Below, piece by piece: positions 34,334 through 42,860 of a stretch of 64,000 nucleotides of DNA. Under the pieces are notes generated by a model. It made no database searches. It saw only the letters and a list, made by a program, of their open reading frames with translations, and was not told the origin of the DNA. The translations under genes were made by a program, and so were the position numbers. How positions within the stretch are numbered: the first letter of the stretch is position 1; each line of letters starts with the position of its first letter. The DNA is from Verrucomicrobiales bacterium (GTDB taxonomy: Bacteria; Verrucomicrobiota; Verrucomicrobiia; Limisphaerales; UBA11358): NCBI GenBank assembly GCA_028712475.1, contig JAQTQB010000006.1, forward strand, positions 108,830-172,829. The letters are read 5' to 3'.

Positions 34334-34771
34334 TCACACACCGATGTCTTCGTTCCACAGCTCCGGGCGCGCAGCGATGAAATCTGCCATCAGTTGGATG
34401 CAGGCCAGGTCTTGGAGAACTTCCACCTTTACGCCTTGGGAACGGACGTATTCCTCCGGTCCCTGAAAGGTTTTGTTTTCGCCGATGACGATGCGCGGAA
34501 TTTTGTAGAGCAACGCCGCGCCACTGCACATTGGGCATGGCGAAAGCGTGGAGTATAGGGTGCAACGCTGATAAACCGAAGCCTTGAGCCGCCCGGCATT
34601 TTCGAGGCAGTTCATCTCCGCGTGATGGATCACGCTGCCGTGCTGGACGCGCTGGTTGTGGCCGCGCCCGATGATTTTTCCGTCGCAAACCAGAACCGAG
34701 CCGATGGGAATGCCGCCTGTGGCCAGACCTTTTTTGGCTTCTTCGATCGCTTCTTGAAGGAAAACATCCAT
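34334..34771 (-). CDS. zinc cytosine deaminase, yeast FCY1-like (nucleoside deaminase family)
   Basis: A 145-residue cytidine-deaminase-fold enzyme. The zinc site is HAEMNCLENAGR and TLSPCPMCSGA; Glu in HAE is the proton shuttle. It shares with yeast Fcy1 the stretches GRGHNQRVQHGS, LYSTLSPCPMCSG, IPRIVIGENKTFQGPEEYVR and the C-terminal ARPELWNEDIG, so free cytosine to uracil is the likely reaction. tRNA adenosine and guanine deaminases are less similar by eye. ATG 34771 is used; the ORF is open further upstream. Confidence 0.85.
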   Translation of the reverse strand: MDVFLQEAIEEAKKGLATGGIPIGSVLVCDGKIIGRGHNQRVQHGSVIHHAEMNCLENAGRLKASVYQRCTLYSTLSPCPMCSGAALLYKIPRIVIGENKTFQGPEEYVRSQGVKVEVLQDLACIQLMADFIAARPELWNEDIGV

Positions 34772-34897
34772 GCGCGGATTGAAGCAATATGTAGTTTCAA
34801 AGACAAGCCTTGGTGTGCCAAGCGTCCTCGCGAGCCAGTGCCTGCGCATGACCATCACTTTTCACAAACGGCCCGCCGGCCGTCTCTTCCCGCCGGT

Positions 34898-35875
34898 TCA
34901 GCGAGCAAAAATCTGCCGGATCACATCCTCGATCGGCACTTCTTGGATGTCAATGTCGCTCACGGGCAGTTCGTCCAGCAGCGCCTTGCACGCCGGGATG
35001 ACGCGGTCGCGTTTGACCTTGAGCGTGATGGCGCTGGAAGTCTTCTCGACGACTTCACCGTAATGCGCCAGTTTTTCCGCCGGATATTCATTGGCCCTGT
35101 CGCATTGGATCGTCACGAATTTGAAATCAGCGAAGCGATCCACGATTTCGCTCAATTTGCCGTCGAAGAAGATTTTTCCGTGATCAATGATGATGACGCG
35201 TTCGCACAACGCCTGGATGTCGGCCATGTAATGGCTCGTGAGCAGGATCGTGGTCTTGCGTTCGGCATTGTGACGGCGGATGAAATCGCGGACGGTCTTC
35301 TGCGAAGTCACGTCGAGGCCGATGGTCGGTTCGTCTAGGAAAAGCACTTTCGGCTGGTGCAACAACGACGCGATCAACTCCATTTTCATCCGCTCGCCGA
35401 GGGAAAGTTCGCGGACGCTCACGTTGAGTTTGTCGCGGACGTTTAGCATTTCGCTCATCTCGACGACAGTGCGCTCGAAGCGGTCGGCAGGAATGCCGTA
35501 GATTTTCGCGTTCAACTCCAGCGATTCGCGCGCGGGCAAATCCCACCAAAGCTGGTTTTTTTGGCCGAGCAACAGCGCAAATTGTCGGCGATAACCGTCG
35601 GCACGTTCCCAAGGCGTATAGCCGAGAACTTTGGCCGTGCCGCTGGTCGGGTAAAGCAGGCCGGCGAGCATCTTGAGCGTGGTCGTCTTGCCCGCGCCGT
35701 TCGGGCCTAAAAAACCGACCAGTTCACCGGGCTCAATCTTGAAACTGACATCATTGACGGCGACGGTCTGTTCATATTGACGGTGAAACAGTCCTTTGAC
35801 CGCGCCCGCAAAGCCCGGCTGCTTTTTGTAAGTGCGAAAGGCCTTGGTAAGATTGCTGACTTCGATGACCGGCAT
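34898..35875 (-). CDS. ABC-2 type transporter ATP-binding protein
   Basis: A 325-residue ATPase with Walker A GPNGAGKTTTLKMLAGLLYP, signature ELSLGERMKMELIASLLHQP, Walker B VLFLDEPTIGLD and switch TSHYMADIQ, followed by a C-terminal DUF4162-like domain. The insert FAGAVKGLFHRQYEQT before the first strand is typical of ABC exporters partnered with ABC-2 permeases (YhaQ/NatA type). No permease gene is adjacent, which is unusual; the partner must be elsewhere. Confidence 0.9.
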   Translation of the reverse strand: MPVIEVSNLTKAFRTYKKQPGFAGAVKGLFHRQYEQTVAVNDVSFKIEPGELVGFLGPNGAGKTTTLKMLAGLLYPTSGTAKVLGYTPWERADGYRRQFALLLGQKNQLWWDLPARESLELNAKIYGIPADRFERTVVEMSEMLNVRDKLNVSVRELSLGERMKMELIASLLHQPKVLFLDEPTIGLDVTSQKTVRDFIRRHNAERKTTILLTSHYMADIQALCERVIIIDHGKIFFDGKLSEIVDRFADFKFVTIQCDRANEYPAEKLAHYGEVVEKTSSAITLKVKRDRVIPACKALLDELPVSDIDIQEVPIEDVIRQIFAR

Positions 35876-35919
35876 GGCGGAAATGTCAAGGGTCGAAAGC
35901 CGGGTGTCGAGCGCGGAAA

Positions 35920-37281
35920 TCAGCGCATCAACTGTTTTTCCAAGTAGTGGACGACCTGACGAACGTTGGCGTCCACTTCCATGCGGTCTTTGACGAGGCG
36001 GCAGGCGTGCAGCACTGTGCCGTGGTCGCGTCCGCCGTAGGCTTCGCCGATGGTGTTGAGCGAGCTTTCAGTCATCTGCCGCGTGAGATACATGGCAATC
36101 TGACGGGGGAAAGCGATGTTTTCCGGACGGCGCTTGCTGGTCATGTCAGCCAGACGGATGTCAAAATGCTCGGCGACTTTCTTTTGAATCACTTCAACGC
36201 TGATGGAGTAACGGCCTTCTTCGTGCAAAATTTCTCGCAGCAACCCTTCGACGACTTCAATGGTCAGTTTTTTGCCGGTCAGTGAAACGTAGGAGGCCAC
36301 GCGGATGAGCGCGCCCTCGAGGCGGCGGACGTTGGTGCGGATGCGGTTCGCGAGGAAATTCATCACGTCGTCCGGCAGCGTAACGCCCATGATCTGCGCT
36401 TTTTTGTTGAGAATGGCCTGGCGCATTTCAACGTCCGGCGGTTGCAAATCCGTGACCAATCCCCATTCAAAACGCGAGACCAGGCGATGTTCCAAGCCTT
36501 GAATTTCGCTGGCAGGCCGGTCGCAGGTCAGCACGATTTGCTTGTGCCCGTCGTGCAAGGCGTTGAAGGTGTGGAAAAATTCTTCCTGTATCCGTTCCTT
36601 GCCCGCCAGAAACTGGATGTCGTCGATCAACAGCACGTCGGTCTGCCGGTATTTTTTGCGGAACTTGGCGAGCTGGTTGTTTTGAATGCCATCAATGTAT
36701 TCGTTCGTGAATTTCTCGGATGAAAGGTAGGCGACCCGTGCGCCTTTTTTGCTGCCGGCCACATGCTGGCCGATGGCGTGAAGCAAGTGCGTCTTGCCCA
36801 GGCCAACGCCGCCGTAAAGGAACAGAGGATTATAGGATTTTCCCGGGGCTTCCGCGACGGCTTTGGCGGCGGCGAAGGCAAAGTTGTTGTTGTTGCCAAC
36901 CACGAACGATTCAAAGGTGTTCTTGGGATTGAAATGCGGTTCGCCGTTTCCGGCGGTGCGATCATGGGTGGCGGCGGATGTTTTTGCTTTCGCCGGTGCA
37001 GAAGCAGGAGCCGTGGTCATCGGCACAGTTCCGGGAGCGGCTTTGAATTTGATTTGCAACTGCCGTCCGGCGGCGATGGCAACGGCATCCTGCAGCAGGC
37101 TCAAGTAATTGTCCTTGAGCCAGACCTCGCAAAATTCATTCGTTGCTTCCAATGTGATGTGGCTGTTGTCAACCGCACTGGCACGCAGGGACATGAACCA
37201 CATGTTGTAGGTATCGGCACTCAACTTGGAACGAAGATGTTCCTGCGCTGAACTCCAAATTTTTTCTGCCGAATGTTGCAT
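35920..37281 (-). CDS. dnaA: chromosomal replication initiator protein DnaA
   Basis: A 453-residue DnaA. Domain I (residues 1-90) begins MQHSAEKIWSSAQEHLRSKL; a Pro/Ala/Thr-rich linker follows; domain III has Walker A GGVGLGKTHLLHAIG near 160, Walker B DVLLIDDIQFLAG and the arginine-finger region RLVSRFEWGLV; domain IV has the DnaA-box-binding signature GGRDHGTVLHACRLVKDR. ATG 37281 with GGAA upstream is preferred over a TTG at 37311. The usual neighbour dnaN is absent. A possible origin lies upstream. Confidence 0.97.
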   Translation of the reverse strand: MQHSAEKIWSSAQEHLRSKLSADTYNMWFMSLRASAVDNSHITLEATNEFCEVWLKDNYLSLLQDAVAIAAGRQLQIKFKAAPGTVPMTTAPASAPAKAKTSAATHDRTAGNGEPHFNPKNTFESFVVGNNNNFAFAAAKAVAEAPGKSYNPLFLYGGVGLGKTHLLHAIGQHVAGSKKGARVAYLSSEKFTNEYIDGIQNNQLAKFRKKYRQTDVLLIDDIQFLAGKERIQEEFFHTFNALHDGHKQIVLTCDRPASEIQGLEHRLVSRFEWGLVTDLQPPDVEMRQAILNKKAQIMGVTLPDDVMNFLANRIRTNVRRLEGALIRVASYVSLTGKKLTIEVVEGLLREILHEEGRYSISVEVIQKKVAEHFDIRLADMTSKRRPENIAFPRQIAMYLTRQMTESSLNTIGEAYGGRDHGTVLHACRLVKDRMEVDANVRQVVHYLEKQLMR

Positions 37282-37683
37282 TTGCGTTCCGTCAACAAGC
37301 TTGTATTTCAAGCGTTTTATTCACCTGGCTCTAAATTCATATTTTGGCGGCAGTTTTGGCAGACAACCAATCCCTCATAGACTGTCCGCCCAGCCCATCC
37401 AAACATCAATCTCATTCTGCTCACAATAAAGCCCACCCCAATAAAAATCTAAAGGCTTCACCGATAGCGACTTGAAAAAACTCAAACCGGCGGGCCTGCA
37501 GCTGGTTTGCTCAAAACGATGAAACACCCTTGGATGGATATTGCTGACGCAAGTGTTTTATGAAAATGAGCCGGGAGTTTCGAGGACAACATATTAACTT
37601 TTGTTCGCAAGTTATTCACAAGCGGCTTCCGGCCAATAAAATCAATGTCCCTCTTGGTTTTCATCCCGTGCGCAACTCCCAAA
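37282..37683. other. dnaA upstream region, possible oriC
   Basis: This 402-bp gap between dnaA and glnB has no gene. It contains one perfect DnaA box (TTATTCACA, 37611-37619) and one near match (TTATTCACC, 37317-37325), plus AT-rich stretches such as AATAAAAATCTAAAG. Origins often flank dnaA, but two boxes are few, so this remains a candidate. The dnaA promoter must also lie here. Confidence 0.4.
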
Positions 37684-38423
<740 letters not shown>

Positions 38424-38468
38424 CTTTATATCCCCTTGTTTCATGCAAATCCAGGCCATGCACGTTCG

Positions 38469-38497
38469 TTGACACCTATTTTTTCGGCTGTTACCGT
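38469..38497 (+). promoter_or_regulatory. possible ileS promoter
   Basis: TTGACA at 38469-38474 is a perfect -35 hexamer; 17 bp later is TACCGT, a weak -10. It lies between the terminator and the ileS start, so it would restart transcription for ileS. Confidence 0.4.
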
Positions 38498-38515
38498 CTG
38501 CTTTCTTAAATTGCA

Positions 38516-41320
38516 ATGGAATACAAAGATACACTCAATCTTCCGCGCACCGGCTTCGCGATGCGGGCCGACCTCGTCACGCGCGAACCTGAACGCCTCA
38601 AAAAGTGGGAATCCTCCAGCCTCTACGCTAAAATCCAGACCGCCCGCGCCGAGGCCCCCAAATTTGTCCTGCACGATGGCCCGCCCTTCGCCAATGGCGA
38701 CGTCCACATCGGCACGGCGCTCAACAAGATTCTCAAGGACATTATCATCAAGTATCAGACCCTGCGTGGCAAAAGCGCGCCCTACATTCCCGGTTGGGAT
38801 TGTCACGGCTTGCCGATTGAATTCAAGGTCTCCCAAGACATGCGCAAGGCTGGCGACACGAGTGCCGATGCCTCCACGATCCGCAAAGCCTGTGATGCCT
38901 ACGCCCGCAAATACATTGATCTCCAGCGCGGCCAGTTCAAACGCCTCGGGTTGCTCGGCGATTGGGAGAATCCCTATCTCACGCTCAACAAGGAATATGA
39001 AGCCGACGAACTGCGGCTCTTTGCGGACATCGTTGCGAAAGGCTTTGTTTATCGCGGTAAGAAGCCGGTTTACTGGAGCATTCCCTGCCGCACCGCGCTA
39101 GCCGAGGCCGAGGTCGAATACGCCGATCACGTCAGCCAGAGCTGCTTCGTGAAGTTCCCAGTCGTCGGTCAGGCGAACACCTTCATTGTCATCTGGACGA
39201 CGACGCCGTGGACATTGCCCGCGAACCTGGCCGTCGCTTACAACGAAAAACTTCAATACGTCAAAGCCACCGTTGGCGAAGAAAATTTCATCGTGTTCCG
39301 CGGCTTGCTGCCCGCCGTTGCCGGGAAATGCGGCTGGGCGAATTTCTCTGAAACGCCGTTCCCGGCTGAACAACTCGCGAAGCTCGAATACCAGCATCCC
39401 TTTTGCAACCGCACCGGCAAGGCCTTCGCCGCTGATTTCGTCACGAGCGACACCGGCACGGGTTTTGTTCACATCGCGCCCGGTCACGGCCTGGACGACT
39501 ACAATCTCGGACGTCAGAACGGTCTGCCAATTTATTCACCCGTGGATGACGATGGGAAATTTGCCTGCTCGAACGAATTGCCCGTCGAGCAACAGATGCC
39601 CGCCGAGATGCTCGGCAAATCCATTCTCGAAAAGCACGGCAAGAGCGACGCCAACGAAGCCGTGCTGCACGAGCTTCGCGTCCGTCACTCGCTGTTGCAT
39701 CAGGAGAATTATCACCACAGCTATCCGCACTGCTGGCGCAGCAAGACGCCCGTCATCTTCCGCGCGATGGACCAGTGGTTCATCAAGATTGACCACGATA
39801 ATTTCCGCGCCGTTGCCCTCGCCGAGATTGACCGGGTGAACTGGATTCCCGACTGGGGCGTCAACCGCATCAAAGGTGCGGTGCAATCGCGGCCCGATTG
39901 GTGCATCAGCCGCCAGCGCACCTGGGGCGTGCCGATTCCCGCGTTCTACGACGCGAAGGGCGAACCCATTCTTGACGCCGCCATTGTCCGCAACGCCGCC
40001 GACCTCATCGAGAAACACGGCTCGAACATCTGGTTCGAGAAATCCGCTGGCGAACTCTGGTCGCTCGTGAAGCCCGCGAACTGGGCCGGAGCCGAAGCCG
40101 TCGCCAAATCCAACGACACGCTCGACGTGTGGATTGATTCCGGCAGTTCCTCGCGTGCCGTTTTGATGCGCCGCCCGGAACTTTTCCATTCTGCACTCCG
40201 CACTCCGCATTCCGCACTCGACTGGCAGGCCGACGTTTATCTCGAAGGCAGCGACCAGCATCGCGGCTGGTTCCAATCCTCGCTGCTGCTCTCGCTCGCA
40301 GGCAACGGCGCGGCGCCGTTCAAGACCGTGTTGACGCACGGCTTCATGGTGGACGCCGACCGCGAGAAGATCTCCAAGAGCAAACAGGGCGCTTACGAGA
40401 AACCGCAGACCGCCGAGGCCTACGTCAAAAAATATGGCGCGGACGTCGTGCGGCTGTGGGTTGCGTCGCAGGATTATCGCAGCGACATCGTCGTAAGCGA
40501 GGAACGCATCAACAAAGTCGGCGAGACCTATCGCGGCATCCGCAACGCGCTGCGCTACCAGCTCTCGAACCTTTACGATTTCGATCCGGCAAAACATTCC
40601 GTGCCCGACGACAAGCTGACCGGCCTCGACCGCTGGATTCTCGGCGAATTCGCGAAGATCGAGGCCGAAGTCCTCGCCGCCTACGACCAATACGAATTCC
40701 ACGTCGTCTATCAAAAGCTCAGCCAGTTCATCGCCGTGGAACTCTCGTCCGTCTATCACGACGTCATCAAAGACCGGCTCTACACTGACGCCGCGAATTC
40801 GCCGCGCCGCCGCTCCACGCAGACCGCGCTGCACCGGCTGGTGACCGGCCTGTGCCAGACGCTCGCGCCGATTCTGGCCTTCACGGCGGACGAAGCGTGG
40901 GAGTTTGTGCCGGGCAAACCGACGGGCTCGGTGCATGAGGCGAATTGGCGTAACTTAGAATTTAATACTGGCAGTTTTCTGACGTGGCCACTGTTGCTGA
41001 GTCTGCGGAATCTAATTTTGCTTGAACTTGAAAAGGCGCGTCAAGCAAAGGTCATTGGCAAGGCATTGGATGCCAAAGTGATTTTAAACGGGCGGAGCGC
41101 GAAAATCCTGAACACAGATGAACAAGCTGTGAATGTCCTTCGTGAATTCGCCAACGTGTCTCACTTATCGTTGAATCCGAGTGAAGAAGTCGACACTGTA
41201 ATTGTTTCCAAAGCCGAGGGCCAAAAATGCGAACGCTGCTGGCATTGGGAAACGGACATTGGTCAGAACGCCGAGCATCCAACGATTTGCGGTCGTTGTG
41301 TCGAAGCGTTGAAACAATAG
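38516..41320 (+). CDS. ileS: isoleucyl-tRNA synthetase
   Basis: A 934-residue class I synthetase charging tRNA-Ile. The HIGH motif is HIGT at 64-67 (GPPFANGDVHIGTALNKIL), the editing domain contains TTPWTLPANLAVAYNEKLQY, KMSKS appears as KISKS near 617, and the C-terminal zinc finger is CERCWHWETD plus CGRCVEAL. An in-frame tandem-repeat insert (HSALRTPHSALD) stands before the conserved VYLEGSDQHRGW. It follows a terminator and promoter and is convergent with the next gene. Confidence 0.97.
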   Translation: MEYKDTLNLPRTGFAMRADLVTREPERLKKWESSSLYAKIQTARAEAPKFVLHDGPPFANGDVHIGTALNKILKDIIIKYQTLRGKSAPYIPGWDCHGLPIEFKVSQDMRKAGDTSADASTIRKACDAYARKYIDLQRGQFKRLGLLGDWENPYLTLNKEYEADELRLFADIVAKGFVYRGKKPVYWSIPCRTALAEAEVEYADHVSQSCFVKFPVVGQANTFIVIWTTTPWTLPANLAVAYNEKLQYVKATVGEENFIVFRGLLPAVAGKCGWANFSETPFPAEQLAKLEYQHPFCNRTGKAFAADFVTSDTGTGFVHIAPGHGLDDYNLGRQNGLPIYSPVDDDGKFACSNELPVEQQMPAEMLGKSILEKHGKSDANEAVLHELRVRHSLLHQENYHHSYPHCWRSKTPVIFRAMDQWFIKIDHDNFRAVALAEIDRVNWIPDWGVNRIKGAVQSRPDWCISRQRTWGVPIPAFYDAKGEPILDAAIVRNAADLIEKHGSNIWFEKSAGELWSLVKPANWAGAEAVAKSNDTLDVWIDSGSSSRAVLMRRPELFHSALRTPHSALDWQADVYLEGSDQHRGWFQSSLLLSLAGNGAAPFKTVLTHGFMVDADREKISKSKQGAYEKPQTAEAYVKKYGADVVRLWVASQDYRSDIVVSEERINKVGETYRGIRNALRYQLSNLYDFDPAKHSVPDDKLTGLDRWILGEFAKIEAEVLAAYDQYEFHVVYQKLSQFIAVELSSVYHDVIKDRLYTDAANSPRRRSTQTALHRLVTGLCQTLAPILAFTADEAWEFVPGKPTGSVHEANWRNLEFNTGSFLTWPLLLSLRNLILLELEKARQAKVIGKALDAKVILNGRSAKILNTDEQAVNVLREFANVSHLSLNPSEEVDTVIVSKAEGQKCERCWHWETDIGQNAEHPTICGRCVEALKQ
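40187..40220 (+). repeat. tandem repeat inserted in frame in ileS
   Basis: CATTCTGCACTCCGCACTCC continuing to CATTCCGCACTCG is a degenerate tandem repeat of a CATTCYGCACTCCG unit. It adds about 11 residues to IleRS next to the catalytic-domain motif YLEGSDQHRGW. Confidence 0.75.
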
Positions 41321-41330
41321 GCCAGCTCAA

Positions 41331-42014
41331 TTATTTGATTGGCGGTGATGGAATAATTCCCATCGCTTTCTGCTTCCACCATTTTAAGTCTGGCAAACCA
41401 TCCAACATTCTTTTCACCTCATCTACTTGGCTATTATCCAAAATGTTCAAGTCGTAATGATCTGGAGGCCCGCCTGTGATAGACCGCTCTCCGGTTTCAA
41501 CAAGCAACATGGCGTGGCCTTCGGCAGTTACATGAATAGTGAATCGAAAGTATTTATTGGAATCATTATCATACGGGCTAGGTCGAATTTCCCCCAAGCT
41601 CATGGAAATCGGAAAGACCCGGTGTTTTGTTAATGTGATTCGATAAGAATTAAACGCGCCGAGCATTTCTTCAATATAAGCCCATTGGTTAATGTGAAAT
41701 GACAAAAAGAAATCCGATCTGATCGGTTCTTTGTCACGAAGTTCGAAGGGGAAACTAAGCATGAACATGCCCTTCTCAAAAAGCATGAAGTCAGGTTTGT
41801 TGGTTGAAACATAAGGAGAAAACATTGGGTTAGGATTGAGATAACCACATATTGGAAAATTCTCAATCTTGGTGACCTTAATTCGGTTGGTCCATGAAAA
41901 ATCGATTGGAGCAGTCGCCATAAATTTGCGGTCGGTTTGTGAAAATTGAACGGCATTTTGGGAGAAAAGCGTCTGATTTATTACTGCAAGAATTAAAATA
42001 AACAATGGTTTCAT
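41331..42014 (-). CDS. hypothetical secreted protein, 227 aa
   Basis: A signal peptide (MKPLFILILAVINQTLFSQN) is followed by a mixed beta-rich domain with FMLFEKGMFMLSFPFELRDK, TLTKHRVFPISMSLGEIRPS and a C-terminal KWWKQKAMGIIPSPPIK. No family recognised. The gene is AT-richer than ileS and ends 10 bp from the ileS stop, convergently. It lies at the edge of the repeat-rich gap and may have been acquired. Confidence 0.7.
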   Translation of the reverse strand: MKPLFILILAVINQTLFSQNAVQFSQTDRKFMATAPIDFSWTNRIKVTKIENFPICGYLNPNPMFSPYVSTNKPDFMLFEKGMFMLSFPFELRDKEPIRSDFFLSFHINQWAYIEEMLGAFNSYRITLTKHRVFPISMSLGEIRPSPYDNDSNKYFRFTIHVTAEGHAMLLVETGERSITGGPPDHYDLNILDNSQVDEVKRMLDGLPDLKWWKQKAMGIIPSPPIK

Positions 42015-42237
42015 ATTTGAATGTTTCGGACATTGGCCGTTTCACAATTTTGACTTTGCGCCCGCGAAAAATTTTATCAAGAAAAAACCGCCCCGGTCGC
42101 AGCCCGTCCCGGCGCACCCGGAGCGCGGCGTTCACGCCACTTCAGCTCCCGCCCGCCAGCACGCGCAGAAAATTTCCAACGCCACCGCCCGTTCGCACGC
42201 TGAAGCGGGCTGAAGCCCGCGCTCCTTCGGTCAAGCC

Positions 42238-42345
42238 GGAGTGCGCCCGTCCCCGGGCGCAGCAACGTGGCAGAGCGGGGCGGCGACGGATTGGAGAAAG
42301 CGCACCCCATTTGGACGTTGCTGTGGCCGGGGACGGCCACACTCC
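42238..42345. repeat. 108-bp palindromic repeat, copy 1
   Basis: The left arm GGAGTGCGCCCGTCCCCGGG runs on to CGCAGCAACG, and the right arm CGTTGCTGTGGCCGGGGACG runs on to GCCACACTCC. Copy 2 at 42713-42820 has exactly the same length and near-identical arms. Confidence 0.9.
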
Positions 42346-42368
42346 GCCACCGGCGCGCGGCCAATCCG

Positions 42369-42597
42369 AATCCCAACGGGATTCCGTCCCAAAGCCCAGG
42401 GTTGCGAGGAACGAGCTACCCTGGGTCAGCGTTCGCCAACCTCCCCAACCGCAACGCGGTTGCGGCCTTTCCGTTTCCGCACGTCCCGCATGAATTCGGG
42501 CACAACCTCGTTGAGGTTGAAAAACATTTTTCGCGGTTCACCCAGGGTAGCTCGCCGCTCGCAACCCTGGGCTGCATGACGAAATCCCGTTGGGATT
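42369..42597. repeat. long palindrome with AATCCCAACGGGATT arms
   Basis: AATCCCAACGGGATT (42369-42383) with CCCAGGGTTGCGAG and GAGCTACCCTGGG is mirrored by CCCAGGGTAGCTC, CTCGCAACCCTGGG and AATCCCGTTGGGATT (42583-42597). Arms are about 60 bp. This type is, from memory, widespread in Planctomycetota and Verrucomicrobiota genomes. Confidence 0.88.
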
Positions 42598-42712
42598 TTC
42601 CTCAAACGCGTGACGTTTCCGTGTCACAATTCCGACTTTGTGCCCGCCAAAAATTTTATCAAGAAAAAACCACCCCGGCCGCGGCCCGGCCCGGCGCACC
42701 CGGCGCGCGGAC

Positions 42713-42820
42713 GGAGTGCGCCCGTCCCCGGGCGCAGCAACGTGGCAAAGCAGCAGGCGACGGATTGGCGAACGCGCATCGCAGTTCAGACATTGCTGTG
42801 GCCGGGGACGGCCACACTCC
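42713..42820. repeat. 108-bp palindromic repeat, copy 2
   Basis: GGAGTGCGCCCGTCCCCGGG and GGCCGGGGACGGCCACACTC arms as in copy 1, with a more diverged loop. The flanking segment that contains AAAAATTTTATCAAGAAAAA is also shared with copy 1, so a unit of about 200 bp was duplicated. Confidence 0.9.
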
Positions 42821-42860
42821 GCCACCGGCGCGCGGCCCATCCGAATATCAAAGGGATTTT

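Larger units (their letters stand above)
42015..42860. other. repeat-dense intergenic block without genes
   Basis: These 846 bases hold two diverged copies of a segment that includes ATTTTATCAAGAAAAAACC and a 108-bp palindrome (from about 42040 and 42626), with another long palindrome between them. ORFs that run through the block are shadows of the repeats. A GCGGGCTGAAGCCCGC hairpin lies near 42206. Confidence 0.8.

Noticed and set aside
34898..35875. A complete ABC exporter operon
   Set aside because: No ABC-2 permease gene is found on either side; the neighbours are a deaminase and dnaA.
39536..40936. 466-residue open frame opposite ileS
   Set aside because: No motif and biased composition; ileS on the other strand explains the region.
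42015..42860. Several ORFs of 60-160 codons in the repeat block
   Set aside because: They follow the repeat arms in several frames at once and share the same peptide pieces because the DNA is duplicated.
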